DNA from: Polaribacter cellanae
GTDB lineage: Bacteria; Bacteroidota; Bacteroidia; Flavobacteriales; Flavobacteriaceae
Reading direction: 5' to 3'
NCBI RefSeq assembly: GCF_017569185.1
Contig: NZ_CP071869.1
Coordinates: forward strand, 2,780,001-2,844,000
DNA length: 64,000 nucleotides
A model generated the notes under the pieces. The model was given only the letters and a program-made list of their open reading frames with translations. It had not been told where the DNA came from and searched no databases. A program made the translations under genes and the position numbers. Each line of letters begins with the position of its first letter. The first letter of the stretch is position 1. This document shows, piece after piece, positions 54,344 to 63,405 of this stretch.

Positions 54344-55150
54344 ATGAAAGTACTAGTAATTGGTGCAGGAAATATGGGGTTAACATATGCCCAAGGAATG
54401 TCTAAATCTAAGCTCCTTAAAAAGAAAAACATTATGGTTCTCGACAGTTCTGAAGAGAAATTAGAAGAACTAAATAGCATTTCGCATTTCGATGCTTTTA
54501 AAGAACTAAAAGACTGCGTACCAAAGGCAGATATTATCTTTTTAGCAGTTAAACCATATCATGCAGAAGGTTTGTTAAAAGCGATAAAACCATTGGTAAA
54601 TGTGCAACAAATTTTGGTGTCGATAATGGCTGGTGTTACTATCGATTCTATGAAAGAATATACTGGTTTAACAAGAATTGTAAGAGCAATGCCCAATTTA
54701 CCAGCACAAATTGGTAAAGGTTTAACCTCTTATGTAATCTCACCAGAAATTTCTAATATAGAAATGCTTACAGTAGAAAGTTTGTTAGATACTACAGGAA
54801 AATCAATTAAAGTTTCTACAGAAAAATTAATAGATGCTTCTACAGGAATATCTGGAAGTGGCCCAGCTTACGTGTTTTACTTTATGCAAAGTATGATGGA
54901 AGCCGCATTACAAATGGGCTTTTCCAAAAAAGATTCTTCAGTTTTAGTAAGTCAAACTTTTACAGGTGCAATCGAATTATTTAATCAATCTAATTTATCA
55001 CCAAATTCATGGATGGAAAAAGTAGCTTCAAAAGGAGGAACAACACGTGCTGCTTTAGATTCTATGGAAGATAATAACGTAAACGAATTAATAAAAGATG
55101 CCGCTTTTGCAGCCTTTTCTAGAGCTGTAGAATTAGGAAAAGAATATTAA
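54344..55150 (+). CDS. proC: Pyrroline-5-carboxylate reductase
   Basis: The enzyme reduces pyrroline-5-carboxylate to proline. The 268-residue product has an N-terminal Rossmann motif (Gly-Ala-Gly-Asn-Met-Gly at about 7-12). The signature near Gly-Ile-Ser-Gly-Ser-Gly-Pro-Ala-Tyr and the C-terminal Ser-Lys-Gly-Gly-Thr-Thr are also present. proB starts 2 bp later. Confidence 0.96.
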   Translation: MKVLVIGAGNMGLTYAQGMSKSKLLKKKNIMVLDSSEEKLEELNSISHFDAFKELKDCVPKADIIFLAVKPYHAEGLLKAIKPLVNVQQILVSIMAGVTIDSMKEYTGLTRIVRAMPNLPAQIGKGLTSYVISPEISNIEMLTVESLLDTTGKSIKVSTEKLIDASTGISGSGPAYVFYFMQSMMEAALQMGFSKKDSSVLVSQTFTGAIELFNQSNLSPNSWMEKVASKGGTTRAALDSMEDNNVNELIKDAAFAAFSRAVELGKEY

Positions 55151-55152
55151 AA

Positions 55153-55923
55153 ATGAAAAAAGAAAGAATAGTTATTAAGGTAGGAACCAATGTAATGACT
55201 AACAAAGACAATAGAATTGTAAGACCCGTTTTACGAAATTTAGTAAAACAAATAGCAGCATTATACGAACGAGATATTTTAACAATTTTAGTTTCTTCTG
55301 GTTCTGTAATTGCAGGAAAAGAAGTTTTGGGAAAATCGAAAATAGAAAACACTACACAACGTAGGCAAGTTTATTCGTCTATTGGGCAACCAAGAATAAT
55401 GCGTTTATATTACAATATATTTCACGATTATGGCTTAAAATGTGCCCAAGTTTTGCCAACAAAAAGAGATTTTAGTCCAGGAGTTCACAGACAAAACATG
55501 ATTAATTGTTGCGAAGGTTTACTTTCTGAAGGTGTTATTCCTATTGCTAATGAAGACGATGCAGTTTCTGTAACCATGTCTATGTTTTCAGATAATGATG
55601 AGCTGGCAAGTTTAATAGCCGAATTAATGGATGCAGATAAATTAATTATTCTAACAGATATAGATGGACTTTACACAGGAAACCCAGATGCAGATGACAG
55701 CGATTTAATTTCTAATGTAGCTCCAAACCAAGATTTAGACAATTACATTCAAGATAATAATAAAATCGAAGGAGAAGGAAGAGGAGGAATGGGATCTAAA
55801 TTAAATTATGCACAAAAAACAGCAGCTAAAAACATTCCTACATTTATCGCAAACGGAAAAAAAGAGAATACCATTATAGATATTGTAGATGGCAAATTTA
55901 CAGGAACAAAAGTTTCTTTATAA
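55153..55923 (+). CDS. proB: Glutamate 5-kinase, short form without PUA domain
   Basis: The enzyme phosphorylates glutamate in the first step of proline synthesis. The 256-residue product has the amino-acid-kinase domain starting Val-Ile-Lys-Val-Gly-Thr-Asn-Val. A Ser-Ser-Gly-Ser-Val motif, Asn-Glu-Asp-Asp-Ala-Val, and Gly-Gly-Met-Gly-Ser-Lys follow. It lacks the C-terminal PUA domain of E. coli ProB (367 residues). Proline feedback may therefore differ. It is between proC and proA. Confidence 0.94.
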   Translation: MKKERIVIKVGTNVMTNKDNRIVRPVLRNLVKQIAALYERDILTILVSSGSVIAGKEVLGKSKIENTTQRRQVYSSIGQPRIMRLYYNIFHDYGLKCAQVLPTKRDFSPGVHRQNMINCCEGLLSEGVIPIANEDDAVSVTMSMFSDNDELASLIAELMDADKLIILTDIDGLYTGNPDADDSDLISNVAPNQDLDNYIQDNNKIEGEGRGGMGSKLNYAQKTAAKNIPTFIANGKKENTIIDIVDGKFTGTKVSL

Positions 55924-55934
55924 AAATTACAAAA

Positions 55935-57134
55935 ATGGAATTACTAACATCAGAAATAAAAAATAACGTAATAAATAGTATGATTTCTCTTATAAAAGAG
56001 CATAAAGACGAATTATTACAAGCCAATAAAAAAGATTTAGAGGCCTTTAAAAAAGAAGATCAAGCAATGTACGATCGATTAATTATTAATCATAAAAAAA
56101 TCGAAGGAATGGTACAAGCTCTCCAAGAAGTAATGGAGCAAGAAGACCCTGTAAATAAAGTTATTAGCGATAAAAATCTTAAAAACGGATTAAAAGTAAC
56201 CAACAAAACAGCTCCATTTGGCACCATTATGATTATTTATGAATCTAGACCAGATGTAACTGTAGAAGCAACTGTTTTAGCATTTAAAGCAAACAACAAA
56301 ATTTTATTAAAAGGTGGTAAAGAAGCTATAGAAAGTAATGCTGCTATTGTACAATTGTGGCATAAAGCATTGTTAGATAACAATTTAGATTCAAAACATA
56401 TTCAATTATTAAATATGAATCGACAAGAAACCCAAGAATTCTTAAAGACCCCAACAGAACCTTTAGATTTAATTGTTCCAAGAGGAGGAGAAAAATTAAT
56501 CCAATTTGTAAAAGAACATGCTAAATGTGCAGTTTTAGTAAGTGGTAGAGGAAATAATTTTTTATATATTGATAAAAATGCAAATTGGAAAAGTACCTTA
56601 GAAGTTATTTTAAACGCCAAAACAGATAAAATTTCGGCATGTAATGCACTTGATAAAATTTTAATTGATAAAAATATTCCAGAATTCGAAAACAAATTGA
56701 AGGAATTATATAGCGTTTTAGAAGAAAATAATGTTAAAGTTTTGGTGGATAAAAGTACCAAAGAAGTATTACCAGAAGCAACTTCAATTATAGAAGATGC
56801 TATTTGGTATCAAGAATTTTTAGAATTAAAATGTTGTATTGGAACCGTACAAAATTTAGCAGAAGCAATTGCTAAAATAAATAAATATTCTGGTGGGCAT
56901 TCTGCTTCAATTATGACCAATGATAATAAAACCGCAAAACAATTTATGGAAGAAGTAGATTGTGCAGCAGTTTATTTAAACGCTTCCACAAGATTTACAG
57001 ATGGAGGGCAAATGGGTGTTGGTGCAGAATTGGCAATAAGTACAGATAAACTGCATCACAGAGGCCCTTTAGGTTTAAAAGAATTGGTTACCAATAAATA
57101 TTACGTTTTTGGAGAAGGTCATGTAAGGCAGTAA
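55935..57134 (+). CDS. proA: Glutamate-5-semialdehyde dehydrogenase
   Basis: The enzyme reduces glutamyl phosphate to glutamate semialdehyde with NADPH. The 399-residue product belongs to the aldehyde-dehydrogenase superfamily, with Tyr-Glu-Ser-Arg-Pro-Asp-Val-Thr-Val-Glu-Ala near 96 and the catalytic Cys in Lys-Ile-Ser-Ala-Cys-Asn-Ala near 236. The length is slightly under E. coli ProA. It is the last gene before a two-way terminator. Confidence 0.95.
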   Translation: MELLTSEIKNNVINSMISLIKEHKDELLQANKKDLEAFKKEDQAMYDRLIINHKKIEGMVQALQEVMEQEDPVNKVISDKNLKNGLKVTNKTAPFGTIMIIYESRPDVTVEATVLAFKANNKILLKGGKEAIESNAAIVQLWHKALLDNNLDSKHIQLLNMNRQETQEFLKTPTEPLDLIVPRGGEKLIQFVKEHAKCAVLVSGRGNNFLYIDKNANWKSTLEVILNAKTDKISACNALDKILIDKNIPEFENKLKELYSVLEENNVKVLVDKSTKEVLPEATSIIEDAIWYQEFLELKCCIGTVQNLAEAIAKINKYSGGHSASIMTNDNKTAKQFMEEVDCAAVYLNASTRFTDGGQMGVGAELAISTDKLHHRGPLGLKELVTNKYYVFGEGHVRQ

Positions 57135-57162
57135 TTTTTAAGATAGTAATCAAACAAAAAAG

Positions 57163-57194
57163 CATTTAAGAATACTATTCTTAAATGTTTTTTT
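57163..57194. terminator. Bidirectional terminator between proA and rpoD
   Basis: CATTTAAGAAT (57163-57173) and ATTCTTAAATG (57177-57187) form an 11-bp stem with a 3-nt loop. T residues follow on the plus strand and A residues precede it, so it can end both the pro operon and rpoD. Confidence 0.88.
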
Positions 57195-57212
57195 ACTGCG
57201 TATTTTTTATAT

Positions 57213-58076
57213 CTATCCTAAATAGGTTTTTAGCATATGTCCTTTAGATTTCGATTTTAAACGATTTAAAGCGCGTTGTTTTACTTGACGAACGCGTTCT
57301 CTAGATAAATCGAATTTTTCTCCAATTTCCGATAAACTCGAAGCAGTTTCGTTTCCAATTCCGTAAAACATTTTAATAACTCTTGCTTCTTTTAAAGATA
57401 AAGTATCTAAAGCTCTATCAATTTCTATCGATAAAGATTGGTTCATTAAATTCTTATCTGGTCTTGGAGATTCATCATGCTGTAAAACGTTGTATAGATT
57501 AGAATCTTCGCCTTCTTTAAATGGAGCGTCCATAGAAACGTGTCTTCCAGAATTTTTTAGAGATTGCTCAACTTCACTTTCAGTCATATCTAACTGTTTT
57601 GCAATTTCTTTATTTGTTGGAAAACGTTGTTCGTTTTGCTCTAATCTTGCATAAACCTTCTTTATTTTACTAATGCTTCCAATTTTGTTTAAAGGTAAAC
57701 GTACAATTCGAGATTGTTCTGCAAGTGCAGACATTATCGATTGACGAATCCACCAAACTGCATAAGAAATAAATTTAAAACCTCTGGTTTCATCAAAGCG
57801 TTTTGCCGCTTTTACCAAACCTAAATTTCCTTCATTTATTAAGTCAGACAATTTTAAACCTTGTCCTTGATATTGTTTGGCAACAGAAACAACAAACCTT
57901 AAATTTGCACTCACAAGTGCATCCAAAGCTCTAGAATCTCCTTTTTTTATTTTCAAAGCCAATTCTACTTCTTCATCTGCAGTAATTAACCCGATTTTAC
58001 TAATTTCTTGAAAATATTTTTCCAAAGATTTTGCGTCACGATTGGTTACTTGCTTTACAATTTTAAGTTGTCTCAT
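57213..58076 (-). CDS. rpoD: Primary sigma factor RpoD (short Bacteroidota form)
   Basis: The 287-residue sigma-70 factor has region 1.2 near the N-terminus and region 2 (about 50-120, with [10 protein letters not shown]). Region 3 follows, then region 4 with Ser-Arg-Glu-Arg-Val-Arg-Gln-Val near 262. It lacks the acidic region 1.1 of E. coli RpoD, as is usual in this phylum, where it recognises TTTG/TAnnTTTG promoters. Its own promoter is not evident in the 384-bp AT-rich gap upstream. Confidence 0.95.
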   Translation of the reverse strand: MRQLKIVKQVTNRDAKSLEKYFQEISKIGLITADEEVELALKIKKGDSRALDALVSANLRFVVSVAKQYQGQGLKLSDLINEGNLGLVKAAKRFDETRGFKFISYAVWWIRQSIMSALAEQSRIVRLPLNKIGSISKIKKVYARLEQNEQRFPTNKEIAKQLDMTESEVEQSLKNSGRHVSMDAPFKEGEDSNLYNVLQHDESPRPDKNLMNQSLSIEIDRALDTLSLKEARVIKMFYGIGNETASSLSEIGEKFDLSRERVRQVKQRALNRLKSKSKGHMLKTYLG

Positions 58077-58350
58077 ATATAATTTTTGATTTTTTTTTCG
58101 AATTAATTAAAAATGATAATTTCAAAAGAGCAATAATTCTCTTAAATAATACTTGCTAAAAAAGCGATGCTTCTATATAAATTAGAAAATGGAAGAAATA
58201 ATTTGAAGAAATTGATTTTTTAGAACTGTAAAAATCAATAGTGAAAATATGATAATTTTTTCCATTCTTCATAAAACCACAATATACAAAAAAAGAACGA
58301 TTTTCGTTAAAAACATCTCTTTTTTCTTTTATTTTTAATGAAAATTCGCC

Positions 58351-58378
58351 AAAAAAGGTTAAATTCTTTAGAATTTAA
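58351..58378 (-). terminator. Terminator of the ten-gene minus-strand operon
   Basis: On the minus strand TTAAATTC (58378-58371) and GAATTTAA (58366-58359) form an 8-bp stem with a TAAA loop. CC and then T6 follow, down to about 58351. It lies 83 bp past the DUF2721 stop. The rest of 58077-58460 is AT-rich and shows no gene. Confidence 0.75.
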
Positions 58379-58460
58379 GTTTTCCTTTTGAAAAGTTTTT
58401 AGCTTTTAAAAAAAGACGATTTTGTAAAATTATTAATTGATCTTATTTAAAGAACATCGG

Positions 58461-58853
58461 TTATTTTTTAGAATTTGTAGTATCGTTTAACATAATATCT
58501 AATGCTTTTGTAGATAAAGAAATTTCCCATAAAACAAGTAATAAAGAAATTAATAAACATAAAATACTGCCCGTAAAAAATAATTTTCCAACAAGTTGAT
58601 TATCAAAAAATAGAGCAAATAAAGAACCTGTACAAAGAATAAAACCAATAACTCCACATATTTGCATTCTTTGTATTATTCGAATTCTCTTCCTTAAAAT
58701 AGATATTTGGTAATTTTTTTGATTTTCATCAAAGTTTTTTTTGTGCTCATAAAGTTCTCTTATAAACTTTACAACAATCGTAAAACGGTTGTTGTAAGTT
58801 AAAAGTAACAAACTTATAGAACCAAATAATATGGCAGGTGTACTTAGTTCCAT
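58461..58853 (-). CDS. DUF2721 membrane protein
   Basis: The 130-residue product has an N-terminal helix (about 5-20) and two strong helices (about 65-85 and 90-110), separated by a basic region (Arg-Lys-Arg-Ile-Arg-Ile). This fits DUF2721. No function is known. It overlaps the previous gene by 10 bp and ends the ten-gene operon. Confidence 0.85.
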   Translation of the reverse strand: MELSTPAILFGSISLLLLTYNNRFTIVVKFIRELYEHKKNFDENQKNYQISILRKRIRIIQRMQICGVIGFILCTGSLFALFFDNQLVGKLFFTGSILCLLISLLLVLWEISLSTKALDIMLNDTTNSKK

Positions 58854-59653
58854 AATTTTAAATTTTCCATTGCAATTGCATTTAGGTCTTTTCCTAAAAC
58901 TTTATATTCGTAATCTAAACTTGTAACCAATTGGTTGCCTAATTTTATTTTTTTAATAAAGTTTAATGCTTTAGGTTTTAATTTTTTAACTGAGTTTTTG
59001 TGCATAATAATAGTGGAATTATCAACACTACCTAACAAACCTTTAGGTTCTTTTAAAGCTCTTATGGCATAAGAGTGAAAAAGAAATTGTGGTTCCCAAA
59101 GAGGAATAATTATCCATTCTTTTTTCTTGTAAGCCTCTATAAATGCGCTAGTACAATCTTCTATATTTCCATTTTTAAACTCAAAACCTAAGGCATCTAA
59201 ACCATAATTTTTTATAATATTTCTCGAAAATCTAGAAATTCCTGCACCTTCATTAATTCCTTGAATGTTTTTATGAAATTTTTCGGCATTTGCTGGTTTT
59301 AAAATATCTGCAACAGAATTTACTTGATTTTCTGGAACATAATCTGGAACTCCCCAAATACAAAATGGGCTGTATAATGTAGAAAACTGTATGGTTTCTG
59401 TTTCAACATCTTTAATATATTTTCCGTGAGAAGATGGTAGCCAAGCACCTAAAACCAAATCTATTTCTCTTTCTCTATATTTTTTAAATAATTGCTCATG
59501 TGGTGCAGTATGTAATTGGTAAGTTTGCCCAATAGAATCGAAATAATTAAGTATAACTACAGCAGCTACTTTATGAAAACTTAAATCAATTTGACCTATT
59601 TGTAACGTTTTATGTTTCACTTTAAAAATCTTTTTCAATTTCTGCAAAAACAT
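58844..59653 (-). CDS. OpuAC-like glycine-betaine-type binding protein without signal peptide
   Basis: The 269-residue protein resembles the periplasmic substrate-binding proteins of quaternary-amine ABC transporters (Asp-Leu-Val-Leu-Gly-Ala-Trp-Leu-Pro-Ser-Ser-His-Gly; later Trp-Glu-Pro-Gln-Phe). It has no signal peptide, lipobox or linked permease and ATPase. It overlaps RidA by 32 bp if the ATG at 59653 is used. A GTG at 59620, just after the RidA stop, is an alternative start. A cytosolic ligand-binding or enzyme-coupled role is inference. Confidence 0.82.
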   Translation of the reverse strand: MFLQKLKKIFKVKHKTLQIGQIDLSFHKVAAVVILNYFDSIGQTYQLHTAPHEQLFKKYREREIDLVLGAWLPSSHGKYIKDVETETIQFSTLYSPFCIWGVPDYVPENQVNSVADILKPANAEKFHKNIQGINEGAGISRFSRNIIKNYGLDALGFEFKNGNIEDCTSAFIEAYKKKEWIIIPLWEPQFLFHSYAIRALKEPKGLLGSVDNSTIIMHKNSVKKLKPKALNFIKKIKLGNQLVTSLDYEYKVLGKDLNAIAMENLKLWN

Positions 59654-60098
59654 AAATTAATGTAGTTGCATTTAATGGAGAAGAATTTATTCCTTGTGCA
59701 GTTCTGGTGTGTATACCTTTTTCTCCAAAAACAGCATTAAAAAGGTTGCTTGCGCCATCTAAAACTTCTGCATGTTTGCTAAATTTTGGTGCTGTATAAA
59801 TATTACCTTCTACTCTAATAATTTGTTTTATTTTGGTTAAATCGCCATTTACAGCCTCTTTTAGCTGTGCAATTGCATGCAAAGCACAAAGTTGTGCAGA
59901 TAAAAATCCGTACTCAATGGTTGTTTCATCACCTAACCTTCCAGTATAAGCAACATCGTTTCCGTTCCAAGGAATTTGACCCGAAGTACAAACAATATTA
60001 TTAGAAAAAATAGTCCAAGATTTGTAAGCCCCAACACCTGGTTTTGGTGTTGGTAACTTAAAACCCAATGCTTTTAATTTATTTTCTACAGCATTCAT
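59622..60098 (-). CDS. RidA-family protein (YjgF/endoribonuclease-like group)
   Basis: The 158-residue product is of the longer RidA group: Cys-Thr-Ser-Gly-Gln-Ile-Pro near residues 33-39, Ile-Arg-Val-Glu-Gly near 105, and Thr-Arg-Thr-Ala-Gln-Gly-Ile near 136. RidA enzymes hydrolyse reactive enamines and imines; the role of this longer subgroup is less certain. It sits 3 bp after the Old Yellow Enzyme gene, a fitting neighbour for detoxification. Confidence 0.88.
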   Translation of the reverse strand: MNAVENKLKALGFKLPTPKPGVGAYKSWTIFSNNIVCTSGQIPWNGNDVAYTGRLGDETTIEYGFLSAQLCALHAIAQLKEAVNGDLTKIKQIIRVEGNIYTAPKFSKHAEVLDGASNLFNAVFGEKGIHTRTAQGINSSPLNATTLIYVFAEIEKDF

Positions 60099-60101
60099 AA
60101 T

Positions 60102-61208
60102 TTATGAATTTAAAAAAGAATAATCTGTATAGCCTCTTGCAGTTCCACCACCAAATAAGGTATGGCCATCGCTAATTTCATTCATTGGCGCGTTTAATTC
60201 AACACGTTTTGGATAATCTGGATTTGTTAAAAATTTTCTTCCAAAACCAACTAAATCTACTAAGTTTTTGCCTAATAAATCGTTTGCCTGTTTTGGAGTT
60301 TTGTTTCCAGTAGCAATAATTGTTTTGCTAAAATTGGCTCTTAACTTTACTCTAAAATCATTCGGAATTTCAGGAGCATCATCCCAATCTGCTTCACATA
60401 AATGAATGTAGGTAACTCCAATTCGTTCTAATTCTTTGGAAGCAATTTGTATGGTTTCTAAAATTTCTGGGTCGTTCATATCTTTAAAACTGATGAATGG
60501 AGACAAACGAACTCCCGTTTTTTCTATGCCAACTTCTTTGGCAACAGCTTCTGTAATTTCTGTTAAAATACGAACTCTGTTTTCTTTGCTTCCTCCATAT
60601 TCGTCTGTTCTTTCGTTGGAATTACTTCGTAAAAATTGGTCGATTAAATATCCATTTGCTCCGTGAATTTCTACACCATCAAACCCAGCTTCAATGGCAT
60701 TTTTTGCACCAATTCTAAATTCTTCAATCACTCCATTGATGTCTTCTTGCGTCATTTCCCTTGGTTCTTCTACAGGAACGAAAGTTGCATCGCCATTTGG
60801 AGCGCCATCAAAAATATAAACACTGGTTTCTTTTGCTGTTTTTGCTGATGGTGCAATGGGTTGCAAACCATTAACTTTAGAACTCGAAACACGACCAACA
60901 TGCCATAATTGTAAAAAGATTTTACTTCCTTTCTTATGTACCTCGTCTGTTATTAATTTCCATCCTTCAATTTGTTCTTGTGTATAAATTCCTGGTGTTT
61001 TTGCATACCCCATTCCTTGCAAAGAGACTTGTGTTGCTTCTGTAATTATAATTCCTGCAGAAGCTCTTTGCCCATAATATGTTGCCATTAATTGGTTGGG
61101 CACATCTCCAGGTTGCGATGCTCTTGAACGTGTCATTGGAGCCATTAAAAAACGGTTTTCTAAAGAAATTCCGTTCATATTATAAGTTGTAAAAAGTGTA
61201 TTTTTCAT
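60102..61208 (-). CDS. Old Yellow Enzyme family alkene reductase
   Basis: The 368-residue FMN enzyme has the OYE TIM barrel with Pro-Met-Thr-Arg-Ser-Arg near residue 24. The active-site motif His-Gly-Ala-Asn-Gly-Tyr-Leu near 184 has His and Asn in the substrate-anion site. Gly-Arg-Lys-Phe-Leu-Thr-Asn-Pro-Asp lies near 324. It reduces activated C=C bonds, as in NemA or xenobiotic reductases. The natural substrate is unknown. It is 6 bp after the DUF1097 gene in the operon. Confidence 0.92.
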   Translation of the reverse strand: MKNTLFTTYNMNGISLENRFLMAPMTRSRASQPGDVPNQLMATYYGQRASAGIIITEATQVSLQGMGYAKTPGIYTQEQIEGWKLITDEVHKKGSKIFLQLWHVGRVSSSKVNGLQPIAPSAKTAKETSVYIFDGAPNGDATFVPVEEPREMTQEDINGVIEEFRIGAKNAIEAGFDGVEIHGANGYLIDQFLRSNSNERTDEYGGSKENRVRILTEITEAVAKEVGIEKTGVRLSPFISFKDMNDPEILETIQIASKELERIGVTYIHLCEADWDDAPEIPNDFRVKLRANFSKTIIATGNKTPKQANDLLGKNLVDLVGFGRKFLTNPDYPKRVELNAPMNEISDGHTLFGGGTARGYTDYSFLNS

Positions 61209-61214
61209 ATTGTT

Positions 61215-61712
61215 TTAATTTAATATTTTATTTAATTTTTCTCTACTAATTATGGTAATGTAACCTGCAAAAATTCCAATTAATAACGGAATAAATAGTT
61301 TTGGAAAAATGGTTGTAATTGTTGCTTCTGATGCAAAATACAAAACAGTTCCTAAAAATGTTGCGGCTATAAATTCTTTCCAGCTTTCTATAATTTCTAA
61401 AAAAATAAGAATGGTGGCAATCCAAAAAACTACAAATGCTGTAATATATAGTTCTAAACTTGGTTGTGTTGTTAATGTGTTTACATAAGTAATAACGTAG
61501 TTTCCTATTAGTGCAATAAAAATACCAACAAAAAATGCGACTAACATTTTAAACGATTTTTTCATATTGCAGTTGTGTAGAAAATAATTCGCCCAAGCAA
61601 AAAATACAACCCATGCTTTTATGGAAAGCCATCCAGAAATTAAAATTACAATTGCTGCAATTAATCCTACTAAAATCGAATGGTATATTGTATTTATATA
61701 CTTATTTTTCAT
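61215..61712 (-). CDS. DUF1097-like membrane protein
   Basis: The 165-residue protein has about five membrane helices (10-30, 32-48, 54-76, 84-104 and 110-155). The placement and length fit DUF1097 (YcdZ-like), but the assignment is by overall look. No function is known. It overlaps the cupin gene by 4 bp. Confidence 0.6.
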   Translation of the reverse strand: MKNKYINTIYHSILVGLIAAIVILISGWLSIKAWVVFFAWANYFLHNCNMKKSFKMLVAFFVGIFIALIGNYVITYVNTLTTQPSLELYITAFVVFWIATILIFLEIIESWKEFIAATFLGTVLYFASEATITTIFPKLFIPLLIGIFAGYITIISREKLNKILN

Positions 61713-62101
61713 TGGTTTTGTTTAAATTCTACTGTGGTAAAAATTAAAGTATTGTTACCTATGTTTTTTAAATTGTGTATAAAATAATTACTTTCGCTTA
61801 AATTGTTAAAGTAAGTAATGTCGTTTTTTTTGTATTCTGTATCTACTATTTTGCCATCATTATAAAAAGATCTCGATTTTCCAGAAGTAATTGCTGTATA
61901 AAAATATGGTTTAGAATGTTTGTGAAAAGGTAAAGATTTTCCTGCTAAGAGTTGAATGTTCCAAACTTTAAAAGTTTCGGTTTCTAATAACAAATGTTCG
62001 CCAACAATTTCATTTTTTTCGGCTGTTTTTAGTGCTTCTTTTAAGTCTTCTGTCCAAAAAGAATCCCAGTTTCCTTTTTTATTAATTTCTTTTGTGGTCA
62101 T
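61709..62101 (-). CDS. Cupin-like small protein
   Basis: The 130-residue protein has a beta-rich cupin-like core with His-Lys-His-Ser-Lys-Pro near residues 60-65 as possible metal ligands. A more distal His lies in Tyr-Phe-Ile-His-Asn near 106. It could be an isomerase, dioxygenase or binding protein; the sequence does not decide. It starts at the stop of the DoxX gene (1-bp overlap) and overlaps the DUF1097 gene by 4 bp. Confidence 0.65.
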   Translation of the reverse strand: MTTKEINKKGNWDSFWTEDLKEALKTAEKNEIVGEHLLLETETFKVWNIQLLAGKSLPFHKHSKPYFYTAITSGKSRSFYNDGKIVDTEYKKNDITYFNNLSESNYFIHNLKNIGNNTLIFTTVEFKQNQ

Positions 62102-62508
62102 TATTTTTTGTGAATTAAGGTGTCTATAGATATTTTATTTTTATCGATATTAGTAATAATATAATAGAAGAACAAAGCATAAATCATTTGCATTCCTGCC
62201 CAGTCCCATTTTTCTATTAAACAAGAACCTGTTATTAAAATAATAATTACAATGGCTCCAGCAATACTTGCTCTGTAAGTAAACAAACCAAAAATTAATA
62301 AAAGACCGATTGCGAATTCTAAAAAGGGTAAAACGCTACCCCAAGTGGAAACTACAAATGTTGGTAATATACTCTCTTGAAACGTGCTTACTACCCAATC
62401 TTTAAATCCGCCTAATTTAGAAAAACGTACCAAACCATGTCCTAAAAAACTTACACCCATTGCAATTCTTAGCAAGGCAAAACCTGTTTGTTGTGGAGTT
62501 GTTTTCAT
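62101..62508 (-). CDS. DoxX-family membrane protein
   Basis: The 135-residue protein has four membrane helices and the DoxX start pattern (Ala-Leu-Leu-Arg-Ile-Ala-Met-Gly-Val-Ser-Phe-Leu-Gly-His-Gly). DoxX members accompany quinone-linked oxidations or sulphur metabolism, and often have unknown roles. It is tightly linked, 4 bp after the SMP-30 gene. Confidence 0.88.
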   Translation of the reverse strand: MKTTPQQTGFALLRIAMGVSFLGHGLVRFSKLGGFKDWVVSTFQESILPTFVVSTWGSVLPFLEFAIGLLLIFGLFTYRASIAGAIVIIILITGSCLIEKWDWAGMQMIYALFFYYIITNIDKNKISIDTLIHKK

Positions 62509-62512
62509 AATT

Positions 62513-63397
62513 TTATTTTTTAAAGTGATATTTTAATAACTTATTATCTAACATTAAAGGAATAAAAAGAGATTTTGTTTTTTTGTGGAAAAAAGTATCT
62601 GCACTTCCCTTTGTAAGATTGATAACTTTAGTGGTTGTATTTAATTTTTTTGAATAATAAAGTAATTTGCCAGCCAACCAATCTGTTAGTAAAAAACCAT
62701 GTAAAGTTTCACTTAAACCATCTAAATTTCCAATAGGTTTTGTAACCGATTTTATTTTTTTAGATTTTAAATTTACACTTAACAAGCTTCCATTTGTAGT
62801 GGTTTCGTAAGTTTCTGGATTTATATTTTTACCCCAATTTGCAACAAATAGTTTGTTTTTAGAAACATACAAACCATTTGGCATATTTAAGTTTTCGTCT
62901 TTTAACCAAAGCTCTACTACTTTATTTCCTTTTTGGGGTAATTTGTAAATTCCACTAAAACCAAACGTATTACTTGCATATACATTTCCTTTTTTATCAA
63001 CTGTAATGTCATTTAAAAAAGTGGCGTCTTTTGCTTTAAATTTTTGAATTTTACCATTTTTTATTGTTATTTCTACAATTTCATCAATATCTGTAGCGTA
63101 TAATTTTCCTTTAGAAATAACTAAACCCTTAGGTGCATTTAAACCAGTAATCCATTTTTGTTGTAAAATTTTTCCACTGAAACTTACTTTAGAAATATAG
63201 CCATTTCCATCTTTTTCTGTTGGAGTGCCATTTATGTTCGAAACATATAAAACGTTATTTTTTGTATCTAAAACAACACTTTCTGGATTTTCGAATCCTG
63301 TAAGTTCCCAATCTTTTTCTAATTGAAAAGGCAATTTATTTTGTGCGCTTACAAATTGAGAAATGATAAGCAATAAGATGTATAATTGTGTTTTCAT
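62513..63397 (-). CDS. Secreted SMP-30/gluconolactonase-like beta-propeller
   Basis: The 294-residue protein has a signal peptide (about 1-18) and a six-bladed propeller. Likely metal ligands are Glu near residue 39, Asn in Leu-Asn-Asp-Ile near 128, Asn in Pro-Asn-Gly-Leu near 174, and Asp in Leu-Asp-Gly-Leu near 223. These are the positions expected for SMP-30 lactonases. It is periplasmic and may hydrolyse a lactone; NHL-type binding is an alternative. Confidence 0.8.
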   Translation of the reverse strand: MKTQLYILLLIISQFVSAQNKLPFQLEKDWELTGFENPESVVLDTKNNVLYVSNINGTPTEKDGNGYISKVSFSGKILQQKWITGLNAPKGLVISKGKLYATDIDEIVEITIKNGKIQKFKAKDATFLNDITVDKKGNVYASNTFGFSGIYKLPQKGNKVVELWLKDENLNMPNGLYVSKNKLFVANWGKNINPETYETTTNGSLLSVNLKSKKIKSVTKPIGNLDGLSETLHGFLLTDWLAGKLLYYSKKLNTTTKVINLTKGSADTFFHKKTKSLFIPLMLDNKLLKYHFKK

Positions 63398-63405
63398 TTG
63401 TATTA

